This document shows, in pieces, positions 54,108 to 63,116 of a stretch of DNA of 64,000 nt. Source of the stretch: Mycobacterium stomatepiae (GTDB taxonomy: Bacteria > Actinomycetota > Actinomycetes > Mycobacteriales > Mycobacteriaceae); assembly GCF_010731715.1 (NCBI RefSeq), contig NZ_AP022587.1, positions 3,162,001 to 3,226,000 on the forward strand. Reading direction: 5' to 3'. The notes under the pieces are model-generated. The model had not been told where the DNA came from and searched no databases. It was given only the letters and a program-made list of their open reading frames with translations. How positions within the stretch are numbered: position 1 is the first letter of the stretch; each line of letters begins with the position of its first letter. A program made the translations under genes and the position numbers.

Positions 54108-54125
54108 CGCTTCGCAAGCGAAGCG
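54108..54125. repeat. perfect palindrome upstream of the nitrilase-family gene
   Basis: CGCTTCGC (54108-54115), AA, GCGAAGCG (54118-54125): 8-base arms with a 2-base centre, followed by CATCGTC, also found at the end of the 7.2 and 47.4 kb repeat elements. Either an operator for the following gene or another member of a small repeat family. Confidence 0.5.
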
Positions 54126-54153
54126 CATCGTCACCGAGCCTAAGCTGGCGGCC

Positions 54154-55008
54154 ATGCGAATCGCGTTGGCGCAAATGCTCAGTGGCAGCGATCCGGCGGC
54201 GAATCTGCAGCAGGTGCGCGACTACACCGCCCGGGCCGCCGACGCCGGCGCGACGCTGGTGGTGTTTCCCGAAGCGACCATGTGCAGGTTCGGCGTTCCG
54301 CTGGCCCCGATCGCCGAGCCCGTCGACGGGCCGTGGGCCGAGGGCGTCCGGCGGATCGCGGCCGACTCCGGCGTCACGGTCATCGCCGGGATGTTCACCC
54401 CTGCCGGCGACGGGCGCGTGACGAACACGTTGATCGCGGCCGGCCCGGGCGCCCCCAACCAGCCCTCGGAGCAGCTCTGGGCTCACTATGACAAGATCCA
54501 CCTCTACGACGCGTTCGGTTTCACCGAATCGCGCACCGTCGCGCCCGGCCGGGAACCGGTGGTGATCACCGTCGACGGGGTGGGGGTGGGACTGACCGTT
54601 TGCTACGACATCCGCTTTCCGGAGCTCTACACCGAGCTGGCCCGGCGCGGCGCGCAGCTGATCGCCGTCTGCGCCTCCTGGGGTTCGGGTCCCGGAAAAC
54701 TCGAGCAATGGACGCTACTGGCCCGGGCCCGCGCGCTGGACTCGATGAGCTACGTGGCCGCGGCCGGTCAGGCCGATCCCGGTGACACACTGGCCGGCTC
54801 GGGATCGGCCTCGGGCGCGCCGACCGGGGTCGGCGGCAGCCTGGTGGCATCGCCGCTGGGCGAGGTGATCGCCTCGGCCGGTGCCGACCCGCAATTGGTG
54901 ATCGCCGACATCGACGTCGCCTCGGTCGCCAAAGCCCGGGACAGCATCGCGGTGCTCCGCAACCAGTCTGACTTTGCTCGTAGCCATAGGGCAGAATCGG
55001 TTGGGTGA
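54154..55008 (+). CDS. carbon-nitrogen hydrolase (nitrilase superfamily, Rv0480c-like)
   Basis: A 284-residue amidase-type member of the nitrilase superfamily with the full Glu-Lys-Cys triad: Glu40 in VVFPEATM, Lys114 in HYDKIHLYDAFG and Cys150 in GLTVCYDIRFPELY. The pattern is that of omega-amidase/NIT2 or deaminated-glutathione-amidase-like enzymes. Start ATG 54154. Its stop overlaps the GTG of the next gene (GTGA), so both are made together. Confidence 0.92.
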   Translation: MRIALAQMLSGSDPAANLQQVRDYTARAADAGATLVVFPEATMCRFGVPLAPIAEPVDGPWAEGVRRIAADSGVTVIAGMFTPAGDGRVTNTLIAAGPGAPNQPSEQLWAHYDKIHLYDAFGFTESRTVAPGREPVVITVDGVGVGLTVCYDIRFPELYTELARRGAQLIAVCASWGSGPGKLEQWTLLARARALDSMSYVAAAGQADPGDTLAGSGSASGAPTGVGGSLVASPLGEVIASAGADPQLVIADIDVASVAKARDSIAVLRNQSDFARSHRAESVG

Positions 55009-55979
55009 CGAACCCACCAGGACCACCGAACCAGGGCCCGTCATCGTGGCCTCATGGCGGGGACCAAGGCCCGTTCGGCCCGCCCCCCACTGAGCGCCCA
55101 ACCGAGCGGCTGCAGTACCCGGCCGGCGCGGACACACAGCAGGCCGGCTACGCGCCGCCGCCCACCCCGCCGGCACCGCCGACGCCCCCCACCGAGCGGA
55201 TCGCCAAGCCCAGCCCAGAGCCGGAACCGGCAAAGAAAAAGAAGAGATTTCGCGATCCGCTGTCCATCGTTCTGATCTGCATCATCGTCGTTTCGCTGCT
55301 GATCGCGGGGCTGATCGGTGGCGAGCTGTATGCCCGCCACGTGGCCGACGCCAAGGTCGCCGAGGCGGTGGCGTGCGAGGTTCAGGATCAGGCAACGGCG
55401 TCGTTCGGGGTTGCGCCGCTGCTGCTCTGGCAGCTCGCCACACAGCATTTCACCAACATTTCGGTGTCGACGGCGGGCAACCAAATCCGCGATGCCAAGG
55501 GCATGAAGATCGACATCAGCATCAAAGACGTGAAGCTGGACAAGACCTCCACGTCGAAGGGCACCATCGGATCGCTCGACGCGACCATCACCTGGACGTC
55601 GGACGGCATCAAGGACTCGGTGCAGAACGCGATACCGGTGTTGGGCCCGTTTGTCACCAACAGCGTGACCACGCATCCCGCCGACGGCACCATCGAGCTG
55701 AAGGGAATGCTGGACAACATCACGACCAAGCCCGTGGTGTCCGGCAAGGGAATTCAGCTGCAGATTCAGAGCTTCAACGCGCTGGGCTTCACGATGCCGC
55801 GCGAAAGCGTGCAGTCGACGCTGGACGCGTATACCGCCAAGCTGACCGCCGACTACCCGCTGGGTATTCACGCGGACAGCGTGCAGGTGACGTCGACCGG
55901 CGTGACGAGCCACTTCTCCATCCAGAACGCCACGATCCCCACCGGCGAGAACAACGACACCTGTTTCGCCAATATCTAA
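55005..55979 (+). CDS. DUF2993 / LmeA-like lipid-binding membrane protein (Rv0479c-like)
   Basis: 324 residues: a proline-rich cytoplasmic N-terminus (1-80), a basic KKKKRFRD patch, one transmembrane helix (PLSIVLICIIVVSLLIAGLIG) and an outside domain of DUF2993 type (KVAEAVACEVQDQATASFG, repeated ISIKDVKLDK, TKPVVSGKGIQLQ). DUF2993 proteins such as LmeA bind phospholipids and affect lipomannan elongation. A Cys pair (in VACEVQ and NDTCFANI) may form a disulfide. GTG 55005 overlaps the nitrilase stop. Convergent with deoC, 10 bases apart. Confidence 0.88.
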   Translation: MTNPPGPPNQGPSSWPHGGDQGPFGPPPTERPTERLQYPAGADTQQAGYAPPPTPPAPPTPPTERIAKPSPEPEPAKKKKRFRDPLSIVLICIIVVSLLIAGLIGGELYARHVADAKVAEAVACEVQDQATASFGVAPLLLWQLATQHFTNISVSTAGNQIRDAKGMKIDISIKDVKLDKTSTSKGTIGSLDATITWTSDGIKDSVQNAIPVLGPFVTNSVTTHPADGTIELKGMLDNITTKPVVSGKGIQLQIQSFNALGFTMPRESVQSTLDAYTAKLTADYPLGIHADSVQVTSTGVTSHFSIQNATIPTGENNDTCFANI

Positions 55980-55989
55980 GCGCCGGGTT

Positions 55990-56658
55990 TTAACCGAGCC
56001 CGTCGAGGACCGCCCGGGTGCCTGATAGGCCGAGCCGGGTCGCCCCCGCGTCCACCATCGCGATCGCGTCGGCGGCGGTGCGAATCCCGCCGCTGGCCTT
56101 GACCCCGAGGCAACCGCCGACGGTCTCGGCCATCAGTGCGACGGCCCGCACCGACGCCCCGCCCGCGGGGTGAAATCCCGTCGAGGTTTTGACGAAGTCC
56201 GCGCCGGCATCCTCGGCGGCCCGGCACACGTCGGTCAGCGTGCGCCCGTCCGAATCATTTAGCAGCACAGCCGATTCCACGATCACCTTGAGCACGACCC
56301 CGGGTACCGCGGTGCGCACCGCCGCAATGTCGGAGCGCACCGCGTCCAGCTCGCCGGCCAGCGCTGCACCGACGTCGATCACCATGTCGACTTCGCTCGC
56401 ACCGGATTCCACCGCGTCGGCGGCCTCTTGCGCCTTGATCGCGGACACGTGCTTGCCGGATGGAAAACCGGCGACCGTCGCTACCCGCACCCCGCCGGTC
56501 GCCGCGGCGACCGGGACCATCGACGGCGATACGCACACCGCGTAGACACCCAGGTCCGCGGCTTCGGCCAGCAGCGCGATCACGTCGGCGTCGGTGGCCT
56601 CGGGTTTGAGCAAGGTGTGGTCGACGAGCGCGGCCAGTTGTCCTCGGCTAAGGGTCAC
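55990..56658 (-). CDS. deoC: deoxyribose-phosphate aldolase (DeoC)
   Basis: A 222-residue class I aldolase splitting 2-deoxyribose-5-phosphate to glyceraldehyde-3-phosphate and acetaldehyde. Schiff-base Lys157 is in [10 protein letters not shown], the second active lysine Lys187 in [11 protein letters not shown], and Asp in [25 protein letters not shown] is the typical start region. GTG 56658 overlaps the stop of the upstream secreted-protein gene (GTGA); the frame open to 56733 is inside that gene. Confidence 0.95.
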   Translation of the reverse strand: MTLSRGQLAALVDHTLLKPEATDADVIALLAEAADLGVYAVCVSPSMVPVAAATGGVRVATVAGFPSGKHVSAIKAQEAADAVESGASEVDMVIDVGAALAGELDAVRSDIAAVRTAVPGVVLKVIVESAVLLNDSDGRTLTDVCRAAEDAGADFVKTSTGFHPAGGASVRAVALMAETVGGCLGVKASGGIRTAADAIAMVDAGATRLGLSGTRAVLDGLG

Positions 56659-57080
56659 GAGAACGATTCTTCCGGGCCACCGGGATTGCAGCCGGACGCG
56701 ACCATCTCGGCGTCGTCGACGACGGGCCGCCACGGCTCGAGGTTCCAGCTGGTCTTGCCGGGTTGCGCCATTTCGGCGAATTGCCAGTGGCAGAGGAATT
56801 GCGCACGCATGCCGGGCGTGTCGGCGTCCGGTGCCGTCGCCAGCACCTCAGCCCAGGCCTCGTCGGCCGCGCCGGGTTGCCTGGAGGCCAGCCGCCCGGC
56901 CGGCGTCGGAAAGACCCGCAGGCTGGACAGCCGTCCCCACTGCGCCCACGCGGTGTGATCGACGAACGGCGGGCCTGCGGGGTTGACCCCGCCGGTGCCG
57001 GGTTCGGCCGACGCGGTGCCTGAAGCCGTGCCCAGCAGCGCGGCCACCGCGGCCGCCGACACGGCCAGCAGAGCTTTCAT
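56655..57080 (-). CDS. secreted DUF2599 protein (Rv0477-like)
   Basis: 141 residues with a clear signal peptide ([25 protein letters not shown], cleavage near AEP). The mature part has [41 protein letters not shown] and a final Cys, the DUF2599 pattern with two cysteines probably disulfide-bonded. ATG 57080 chosen; the frame is open to 57179 inside the next gene. Function unknown. Coupled to deoC by overlap and 4 bases from the upstream membrane gene. Confidence 0.87.
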   Translation of the reverse strand: MKALLAVSAAAVAALLGTASGTASAEPGTGGVNPAGPPFVDHTAWAQWGRLSSLRVFPTPAGRLASRQPGAADEAWAEVLATAPDADTPGMRAQFLCHWQFAEMAQPGKTSWNLEPWRPVVDDAEMVASGCNPGGPEESFS

Positions 57081-57084
57081 CGCC

Positions 57085-57372
57085 TCAGCGCGACTTGCCC
57101 TGAATTTCAAGAAGTTTGGGCCGCACGTCGACCAGGTACACGCCGGCCGCGCAGGCGGAGATCGCCATTCCGAGCACACCGAACACGAAGCTCAGGATCG
57201 ATGTCAGTGCAACCGCCAGGCCCAGGATCACCAGCCACACCGGCTTGGTCAGCTTCTCCGCCGCGGTGTAGGCGTCGGCCCGCTGCAGCGCCGCATGGAT
57301 GAATGCGTACACCGCCATCACCAGGACGCCGATCTGCAAGACCAACATGACGGTACCCACGGCTTGACTCAC
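57085..57372 (-). CDS. DUF2516 membrane protein (Rv0476-like)
   Basis: 95 residues with three hydrophobic helices (about 7-27, 44-63 and 64-80): [40 protein letters not shown] and [22 protein letters not shown]. The layout and ending match DUF2516 of actinobacteria. No known function. Four bases upstream of the secreted DUF2599 gene, and 72 bases downstream of hbhA on the same strand. Confidence 0.85.
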   Translation of the reverse strand: MSQAVGTVMLVLQIGVLVMAVYAFIHAALQRADAYTAAEKLTKPVWLVILGLAVALTSILSFVFGVLGMAISACAAGVYLVDVRPKLLEIQGKSR

Positions 57373-57444
57373 GCCTTAAGGGTATGTGGGCGCCGTCGTA
57401 AACGTCGAATCCGAGTTGCCCCGAAGGGCAACCCGGAATCCGAA

Positions 57445-58053
57445 CTACTTCTGGGTGACCTTCTTTGCCGGAGCCTTCTTGGCCGGAGCCTTCTTGGCGG
57501 GAGCCTTCTTGGCGGGCGCCTTCTTGGCCGGTGCCTTCTTGGCCACTGCCTTGGCGGCGGACTCGGCCTTCTTCGGCAGTTCGATGCCGACCAGCTTGGC
57601 CGCACGCTCGCCGACCGCGCGGGTCTGCGTCGCCACGGTGCCCAGGGCCTCCTGGGTCAGCTCGACGGCCTGGTCGACGTAGCCCTCGGCACGCGCCGTG
57701 GTCTCCTCGAACGGTCGCTGGCTGCGCAGCCGCTGCAGCGCTGCCTCGCCCCGCTCGACCAGCTCGTTGTAGCGGTTGGTCGCGGCGTCCAGGTAGCCCT
57801 CGGCGGCCTTACGCAGCTCTTCGGCGGTGAAACGCTCGCGCAGCTCGGTGAACTGCTCGGGCAGGTCCTCCTGCAGCTTGGCGATGCGAGCGCGGCTCTC
57901 CTCGACACGGCTCTTGGTGTCGCTGCGGGTGTCCTCGGCCCGGTCACGCAGACCGGCGATGAGCTCGTTCACGGTGGCCAGGGCCAGGTCCGCTGCGCCC
58001 AGGGCCGCCAGCAGCGGTGCCCGCAATTCTTCGATGTTGGTGTTTTCAGCCAT
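57445..58053 (-). CDS. hbhA: heparin-binding haemagglutinin HbhA
   Basis: A 202-residue surface adhesin binding heparan sulfate on epithelial cells. Residues about 5-110 form a long alpha-helical coiled coil ([20 protein letters not shown], then heptad-rich charged sequence). The C-terminal 45 residues are lysine/alanine repeats, KKAPA five times, ending KKVTQK, the heparin-binding part that is methylated in M. tuberculosis. The start ATG 58053 follows GAAAGGA; another ATG five codons upstream is less well placed. No signal peptide, as usual for HbhA. Confidence 0.95.
   Translation of the reverse strand: MAENTNIEELRAPLLAALGAADLALATVNELIAGLRDRAEDTRSDTKSRVEESRARIAKLQEDLPEQFTELRERFTAEELRKAAEGYLDAATNRYNELVERGEAALQRLRSQRPFEETTARAEGYVDQAVELTQEALGTVATQTRAVGERAAKLVGIELPKKAESAAKAVAKKAPAKKAPAKKAPAKKAPAKKAPAKKVTQK
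57461..57550 (-). repeat. 15-bp tandem repeats encoding the HbhA KKAPA tail
   Basis: Six consecutive 15-base units, TTCTTGGCCGGAGCC on the plus strand with one to four differences each, encode the Lys-Lys-Ala-Pro-Ala repeats. Copy number could vary between strains and change heparin affinity. Confidence 0.9.
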
Positions 58054-58355
58054 GGTGTTTCCTTTCATGGTTGGTTGTCGTTCTCAGCTTTGGTGATGTG
58101 TTTGGTTTGGAAGTCGAGGCAAGCGTCGGCTCCTCGGGCGAGGAGTAGTCAAGACCCGCGTATTGACATGGCACGCGACTTGCCGGGAAACCTCCTGGTT
58201 GGTCGGGTCGTTTGACGATCGAGGGGTATCGGCGCAGCGCCGCGCCTGGGAATCGGGGCATCCTTCCCTTCCGGGTAACCCAGCGGCCGTCGGGATATAC
58301 GTCACCAACGTGAGCTCAGGCGAATCCGCAGCTGAGCCGGCCGGGCCGGGCTACC
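58054..58355. other. hbhA upstream region (302 bases)
   Basis: No gene is supported between hbhA and the XRE gene upstream. On the minus strand TTGACT (58147-58152) could be a -35, but no -10 at proper spacing was found. A palindrome CTCCTCG-GG-CGAGGAG (58130-58145) lies just downstream of it and may be an operator. The remainder is unremarkable GC-rich sequence. Confidence 0.5.
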
Positions 58356-58763
58356 TCACTCGTGGTTGTCGGGTTCGGTCGAACACTCCTCATGGATCGG
58401 TTCGCTTTGCTGGGCAAATGAGGCGTAGATGTCGAGCAGAATCTGCTTCTGACGCTCGGTGATCGCCGTGTCGGTGATGATCGCGTCACGCACTTGGCTC
58501 TTATCGCTCGGCTCGAGAATCCCGGCCCGCACGTAGAGGACCTCGGCGGAAACCCGCAGCGCTTTCGCGATCTGACTGAGAACGTCGGCAGAAGGTTTGC
58601 GCAGTCCGCGCTCAACCTGGCTCAGATAGGGATTGCTGACACCGGCCAGCTCGGCGAGTTGCCGCACCGAAACCTGCGCGAGTTCACGCTGGCTCCGGAT
58701 GAAGCTGCCGATGTCGGAAGCCGCAGTCGACACCTTGGCGGAGAGTGTCTCCTCCGGTGGCAT
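58356..58763 (-). CDS. XRE-family transcriptional regulator (Rv0474-like)
   Basis: 135 residues with an N-terminal Cro/C1-type helix-turn-helix: FIRSQRELAQVSVRQLAELAGVSNPYLSQVERGLRKPSADVLSQIAKAL (about 20-70). The C-terminal part (SEVLYVRAGIL and DAIITDTAITERQKQILLDIYASF) is a helical dimerisation region. ATG 58763 follows AAGGAG at good spacing. A perfect GCTTGCA-TT-TGCAAGC dyad lies 56 bases upstream, so autoregulation is likely. Upstream of hbhA on the same strand. A copper response has been reported for the M. tuberculosis homologue as far as I recall. Confidence 0.9.
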   Translation of the reverse strand: MPPEETLSAKVSTAASDIGSFIRSQRELAQVSVRQLAELAGVSNPYLSQVERGLRKPSADVLSQIAKALRVSAEVLYVRAGILEPSDKSQVRDAIITDTAITERQKQILLDIYASFAQQSEPIHEECSTEPDNHE

Positions 58764-58818
58764 TGCGTGCTCCTTGGGTCCGATGGCCGATCTTGACAGG
58801 ACCAGCGTACGGATGTGC

Positions 58819-58834
58819 GCTTGCATTTGCAAGC
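58819..58834. promoter_or_regulatory. candidate operator of the XRE regulator
   Basis: GCTTGCA (58819-58825), TT, TGCAAGC (58828-58834): a perfect 16-base dyad. A possible minus-strand -10 TACGCT lies just downstream (58804-58809), so the dyad would cover the -35 region. Confidence 0.6.
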
Positions 58835-58848
58835 AGTAGTTAGCACCC

Positions 58849-60219
58849 CTAGAAAAACAGCTGTGCGATCGTGTAGATCACCAGACCCGCCAGCGATCCG
58901 ACCACCGTGCCGTTGATCCGGATGAATTGCAGGTCACGGCCCACGTGCAGCTCGATCCGGCGACTCGCCTCCTCGGCATCCCAACGTTCGATCGTGTCGG
59001 TGATGATCGCTGTGATCTCGACCCCATACTGCGAGACCAGGTGCTGGGCGGCCCGCACGATCCAGCTGTCGACCTTGTCGCGCAGCTCGGCGTCGTCGCG
59101 CAAGGACTCCCCGATGCGGACGACGGCGTCCGCGATGCGGGTGCGCAGCGTGCTGGACGGATCGTCGACGCCCTCGAGAACCAACCGCTTCAACGTCTTC
59201 CAGGCCGTCGCGGCCGCATTGGCGATTTCGTCGCGTGCCATCAGCTGCTCTTTGATCGCGTCGGCACGCGCGATGGTGTCCGGGTCGTGTTGGAGATCGT
59301 CGGCGAATTCGAACAGGAACCGGGTCGCCGAACGCCGCAACTCGTGATCCGGATTGCGGCGCACCTTGTCGGTGAAGTCCATCAGCTCACGGTGGATGCG
59401 ATCGCCGACGAGATGGTCGACGAACCGCGGCGACCAGGTCGGCGAATCGCGCTCGACCACGCGCTGGATGATCTCGCCCGCATTCAGCGACCACTGAAAG
59501 GCCCGGTCGGCGAGCAACTGGATCAGCGCTTCCTGCCGGTTCTCGGCCAGCAACGTGGCCAGCACCCGGCCCACCGGCGGCCCCCATTGCGGCTCGGCGA
59601 TACGACGCACGATCATCCGGTCGATCACCTGCTGGACGTCCTCGTCGCGGAGCAGCTCGACGAGCACGCGCAGCACCGTCGCGGCCTCGCTCGCCACCCG
59701 CTCGGCATGCGACCGCTCCGCGAGCCACTTACCGAGCCGACCCGGCACCTGCGCGTCGAGCAGCTTGGTCTCGACCACTTCCGCCGACAGGAAGTTCTCC
59801 CGGACGAACGTTCCCAGGCCCTCGCCGAGCTGGTCCTTCTTGCGTTTGATGATCGCGGTGTGCGGGATCGGGATGCCCAACGGATGCTTGAACAACGCGG
59901 TCACCGCAAACCAGTCGGCGAGGGCACCCACCATGCCGGCCTCGGCGGCCGCGCCGACGTAGCCAACCCAGGCGCCGACGCTGCCGTGCGCCTGCGCCCA
60001 TCGGCAGGCCAGGAAAACCACGGTGGCGCCGACCAGGAAGCTCAGCGCCACCAACTTCATCCGGCGAAGCGCCGCCCGCCGCTGCGCGTCTGCCTCGGGA
60101 TCGGCTCCAGCGAACGATTCCGCGAACGACGTACGAATCCCGCCCGCCGCGGCCGTCGGCGTCGTCGGCTCCGGCCGCGAGGTGCCCGAACCCGTTGCCT
60201 CGGCTCTGTGTACCACCAC
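58849..60219 (-). CDS. DUF445 membrane protein (Rv0473-like)
   Basis: 456 residues. A disordered N-terminus (1-45), two hydrophobic helices (MKLVALSFLVGATVVFLACRWA and VGYVGAAAEAGMVGALADWFAVTALF), a long charged helical middle, and a final helix GTVVGSLAGLVIYTIAQLFF. The GALADWFAVTALFKHPLGIPIPHTAII segment is diagnostic for DUF445/YheB-type proteins. Long amphipathic helices could form a periplasmic or cytoplasmic stalk. Function unknown. Divergent from the TetR regulator. Confidence 0.88.
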   Translation of the reverse strand: MVVHRAEATGSGTSRPEPTTPTAAAGGIRTSFAESFAGADPEADAQRRAALRRMKLVALSFLVGATVVFLACRWAQAHGSVGAWVGYVGAAAEAGMVGALADWFAVTALFKHPLGIPIPHTAIIKRKKDQLGEGLGTFVRENFLSAEVVETKLLDAQVPGRLGKWLAERSHAERVASEAATVLRVLVELLRDEDVQQVIDRMIVRRIAEPQWGPPVGRVLATLLAENRQEALIQLLADRAFQWSLNAGEIIQRVVERDSPTWSPRFVDHLVGDRIHRELMDFTDKVRRNPDHELRRSATRFLFEFADDLQHDPDTIARADAIKEQLMARDEIANAAATAWKTLKRLVLEGVDDPSSTLRTRIADAVVRIGESLRDDAELRDKVDSWIVRAAQHLVSQYGVEITAIITDTIERWDAEEASRRIELHVGRDLQFIRINGTVVGSLAGLVIYTIAQLFF

Positions 60220-60304
60220 ACCATCATGTATTGCCCGGGCCAGTTAGTGTTACTACACGGTTGGTGGAGCCCCTCCCAGATGCGTTCCATCCGCCAAATC
60301 GACC

Positions 60305-60326
60305 CCCCGACGTCGTACTATCGGGG
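60305..60326. promoter_or_regulatory. candidate TetR operator over the -10 box
   Basis: CCCCGA (60305-60310) and TCGGGG (60321-60326) form a perfect dyad with a 10-base centre that contains the end of TACTAT (60316-60321), a good -10 for the TetR gene. Binding there would block transcription, consistent with autorepression. It lies 28 bases before GTG 60354. Confidence 0.6.
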
Positions 60327-60353
60327 ACGTCTAGTGAATGGGAATCGTCGACA

Positions 60354-61055
60354 GTGGCAGAACAAACCCAAGCCGCGATCGTGAAGACGGACGGTCGCAA
60401 ACGGCGCTGGCATCAACACAAGGTGGAGCGCCGTAACGAGCTGGTCGACGGCACGATCGACGCAATCCGACGACACGGCCGCTACCTCAGCATGGACGAG
60501 ATCGCCGCGGAGATCGGGGTCTCCAAGACCGTGCTGTATCGCTACTTCGTCGACAAAAACGACCTGACGACCGCGGTGATGATGCGCTTCGCGCAGACCA
60601 CGCTGATTCCGAACATGGCCGCCGCGCTGGCCTCCAATCTCGACGGCTTCGACCTGACCCGCGAGGTCATCCGCGTCTACGTCGACACCGTGGCGAACGA
60701 ACCCGAGCCGTACCGATTCGTGATGTCGAACAGCTCGGCCAGCAAGAGCAAAGTGATCGCCGACTCCGAGCGGATCATCGCCCGCATGATCGCGGTGATG
60801 ATGCGCCGGCGCATGACGCAGGCCGGGATCGACACCGGTGGCGCGGAACCGTGGTCCTACTTGATCGTCGGTGGTGTGCAGTTGGCAACCCACTCGTGGA
60901 TGTCGAATCCGCGGATGACCAGGGACGAACTGATCGACTACCTGACCATGCTGAGCTGGAACGCGCTACGCGGAATTGTCGAAGTCGGCGGGTCCCTGGA
61001 GAAGTTCCGCGAGGAGCCACATCCTTCTCCGATCGCGCCGCCACGGGAGCCGTAA
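60354..61055 (+). CDS. TetR-family transcriptional regulator (Rv0472c-like)
   Basis: 233 residues. Basic N-terminal extension (KTDGRKRRWHQHKVERR), TetR helix-turn-helix LVDGTIDAIRRHGRYLSMDEIAAEIGVSKTVLYRYFVDKNDL (about 31-72) and a helical ligand-binding domain. GTG 60354 is drawn; the frame is open further upstream through the promoter. It lies upstream of pcaA with 178 bases between, and divergent from the DUF445 gene; either may be its target. Ligand unknown. Confidence 0.9.
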   Translation: MAEQTQAAIVKTDGRKRRWHQHKVERRNELVDGTIDAIRRHGRYLSMDEIAAEIGVSKTVLYRYFVDKNDLTTAVMMRFAQTTLIPNMAAALASNLDGFDLTREVIRVYVDTVANEPEPYRFVMSNSSASKSKVIADSERIIARMIAVMMRRRMTQAGIDTGGAEPWSYLIVGGVQLATHSWMSNPRMTRDELIDYLTMLSWNALRGIVEVGGSLEKFREEPHPSPIAPPREP

Positions 61056-61233
61056 ACCCGCTCTGCGTGCGTCTCGTTTGGGTATTTCGCCCGTCTCGTG
61101 TGACCCTATGTGACGACCGCGCGCACGACCTGCGCCGGTTCAACCCGATAGCATGCAATGGGCATGCACCGAGGCCGGTGGGCATCTCTCCCACTTCGCC
61201 CCGCCTTCGGGATACAGAAAGGCTCTTTTCGTT

Positions 61234-62097
61234 ATGGCCGTGCAGCTCACGCCACATTTCGGGAATGTGCAGGCGCACTACGACCTGTCCGACGACTTCT
61301 TCCGGCTCTTTCTGGACGCCTCCCAGACCTACAGCTGTGCGTTCTTCGAGCGCGACGACATGACCCTGGAAGAGGCGCAGCTCGCGAAGATCGACCTGTC
61401 GCTGTCCAAGCTGGACCTCGAGCCCGGGATGACGCTGCTGGACATCGGCTGCGGCTGGGGCGCCACGCTGCGGCGGGCCATCGAGAAATACGACGTCAAC
61501 GTCGTGGGTCTGACGTTGTCGGAGAACCAGGCCGAGCACGTGCAGAAGTCGTTCGACCAGCTGGACACCCAGCGCACCCGGCGCGTGTTGCTGGAGGGCT
61601 GGGAGAAGTTCGACGAGCCGGTCGACCGGATCGTATCGATCGGCGCGTTCGAGCACTTCGGCCGTGCCCGCTGGGCCCGCTTTTTCGAGATGGCCTACTC
61701 GGTGCTGCCGTCCGACGGCGTGATGATGCTGCACACCATCGTGCGCCCCGCGTTCAAGGAAGCCAGGGCCAAGGGCCTGCCGCTGACCCACGAGGTCGTG
61801 CACTTCACGCAGTTCATCCTGGCCGAGATCTTCCCCGGCGGCTGGCTGCCCACCCCCCAGCTGGTGGAGGAGCACGCGTGCGACGCCGGCTTCAAGCTCA
61901 CCCGGATCCAGTCGCTCCAGCTGCACTACGCGCGCACCCTGGACATGTGGGCCGCTGCGCTGGACGCCAACAAGGACAAGGCGATCGAGATCCAGTCGCA
62001 GAAGGTCTACGACCGGTACATGAAGTACCTGACCGGCTGCGCCAAGCTGTTCCGTCAGGGCTACACCGACGTCGACCAGTTCACGCTGGAGAAGTAA
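61234..62097 (+). CDS. pcaA: mycolic acid cyclopropane synthase PcaA
   Basis: A 287-residue CMAS-family SAM methyltransferase, which in M. tuberculosis makes the proximal cis-cyclopropane of alpha-mycolates needed for cording and persistence. SAM motif [15 protein letters not shown] (about 68-82), [27 protein letters not shown] and C-terminal YLTGCAKLFRQGYTDVDQFTLEK are as in PcaA, and the length is identical to the recalled ortholog. Conserved [11 protein letters not shown] follows the active-site Cys35. ATG 61234; the frame is open to 61153. GAAAGG precedes at a rather long distance. Confidence 0.94.
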   Translation: MAVQLTPHFGNVQAHYDLSDDFFRLFLDASQTYSCAFFERDDMTLEEAQLAKIDLSLSKLDLEPGMTLLDIGCGWGATLRRAIEKYDVNVVGLTLSENQAEHVQKSFDQLDTQRTRRVLLEGWEKFDEPVDRIVSIGAFEHFGRARWARFFEMAYSVLPSDGVMMLHTIVRPAFKEARAKGLPLTHEVVHFTQFILAEIFPGGWLPTPQLVEEHACDAGFKLTRIQSLQLHYARTLDMWAAALDANKDKAIEIQSQKVYDRYMKYLTGCAKLFRQGYTDVDQFTLEK

Positions 62098-62103
62098 ACG
62101 AAA

Positions 62104-62131
62104 GCGGGCCGGACATCACCGTCCGGCCCGC
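62104..62131. terminator. bidirectional terminator between pcaA and umaA
   Basis: GCGGGCCGGAC (62104-62114) and GTCCGGCCCGC (62121-62131) form a perfect 11-base stem with a 6-base loop between two convergent genes; no T tract. Confidence 0.9.
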
Positions 62132-62146
62132 CGCTTCTGCGTCGGT

Positions 62147-63079
<933 letters not shown>

Positions 63080-63116
63080 TCAATGCGCAGGTCGGGTAAA
63101 AATTCCGCGATCTGTG

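Noticed and set aside
57461..57550. CRISPR-like direct repeats
   Set aside because: They are 15-base contiguous units with no spacers and encode the KKAPA tail of HbhA.
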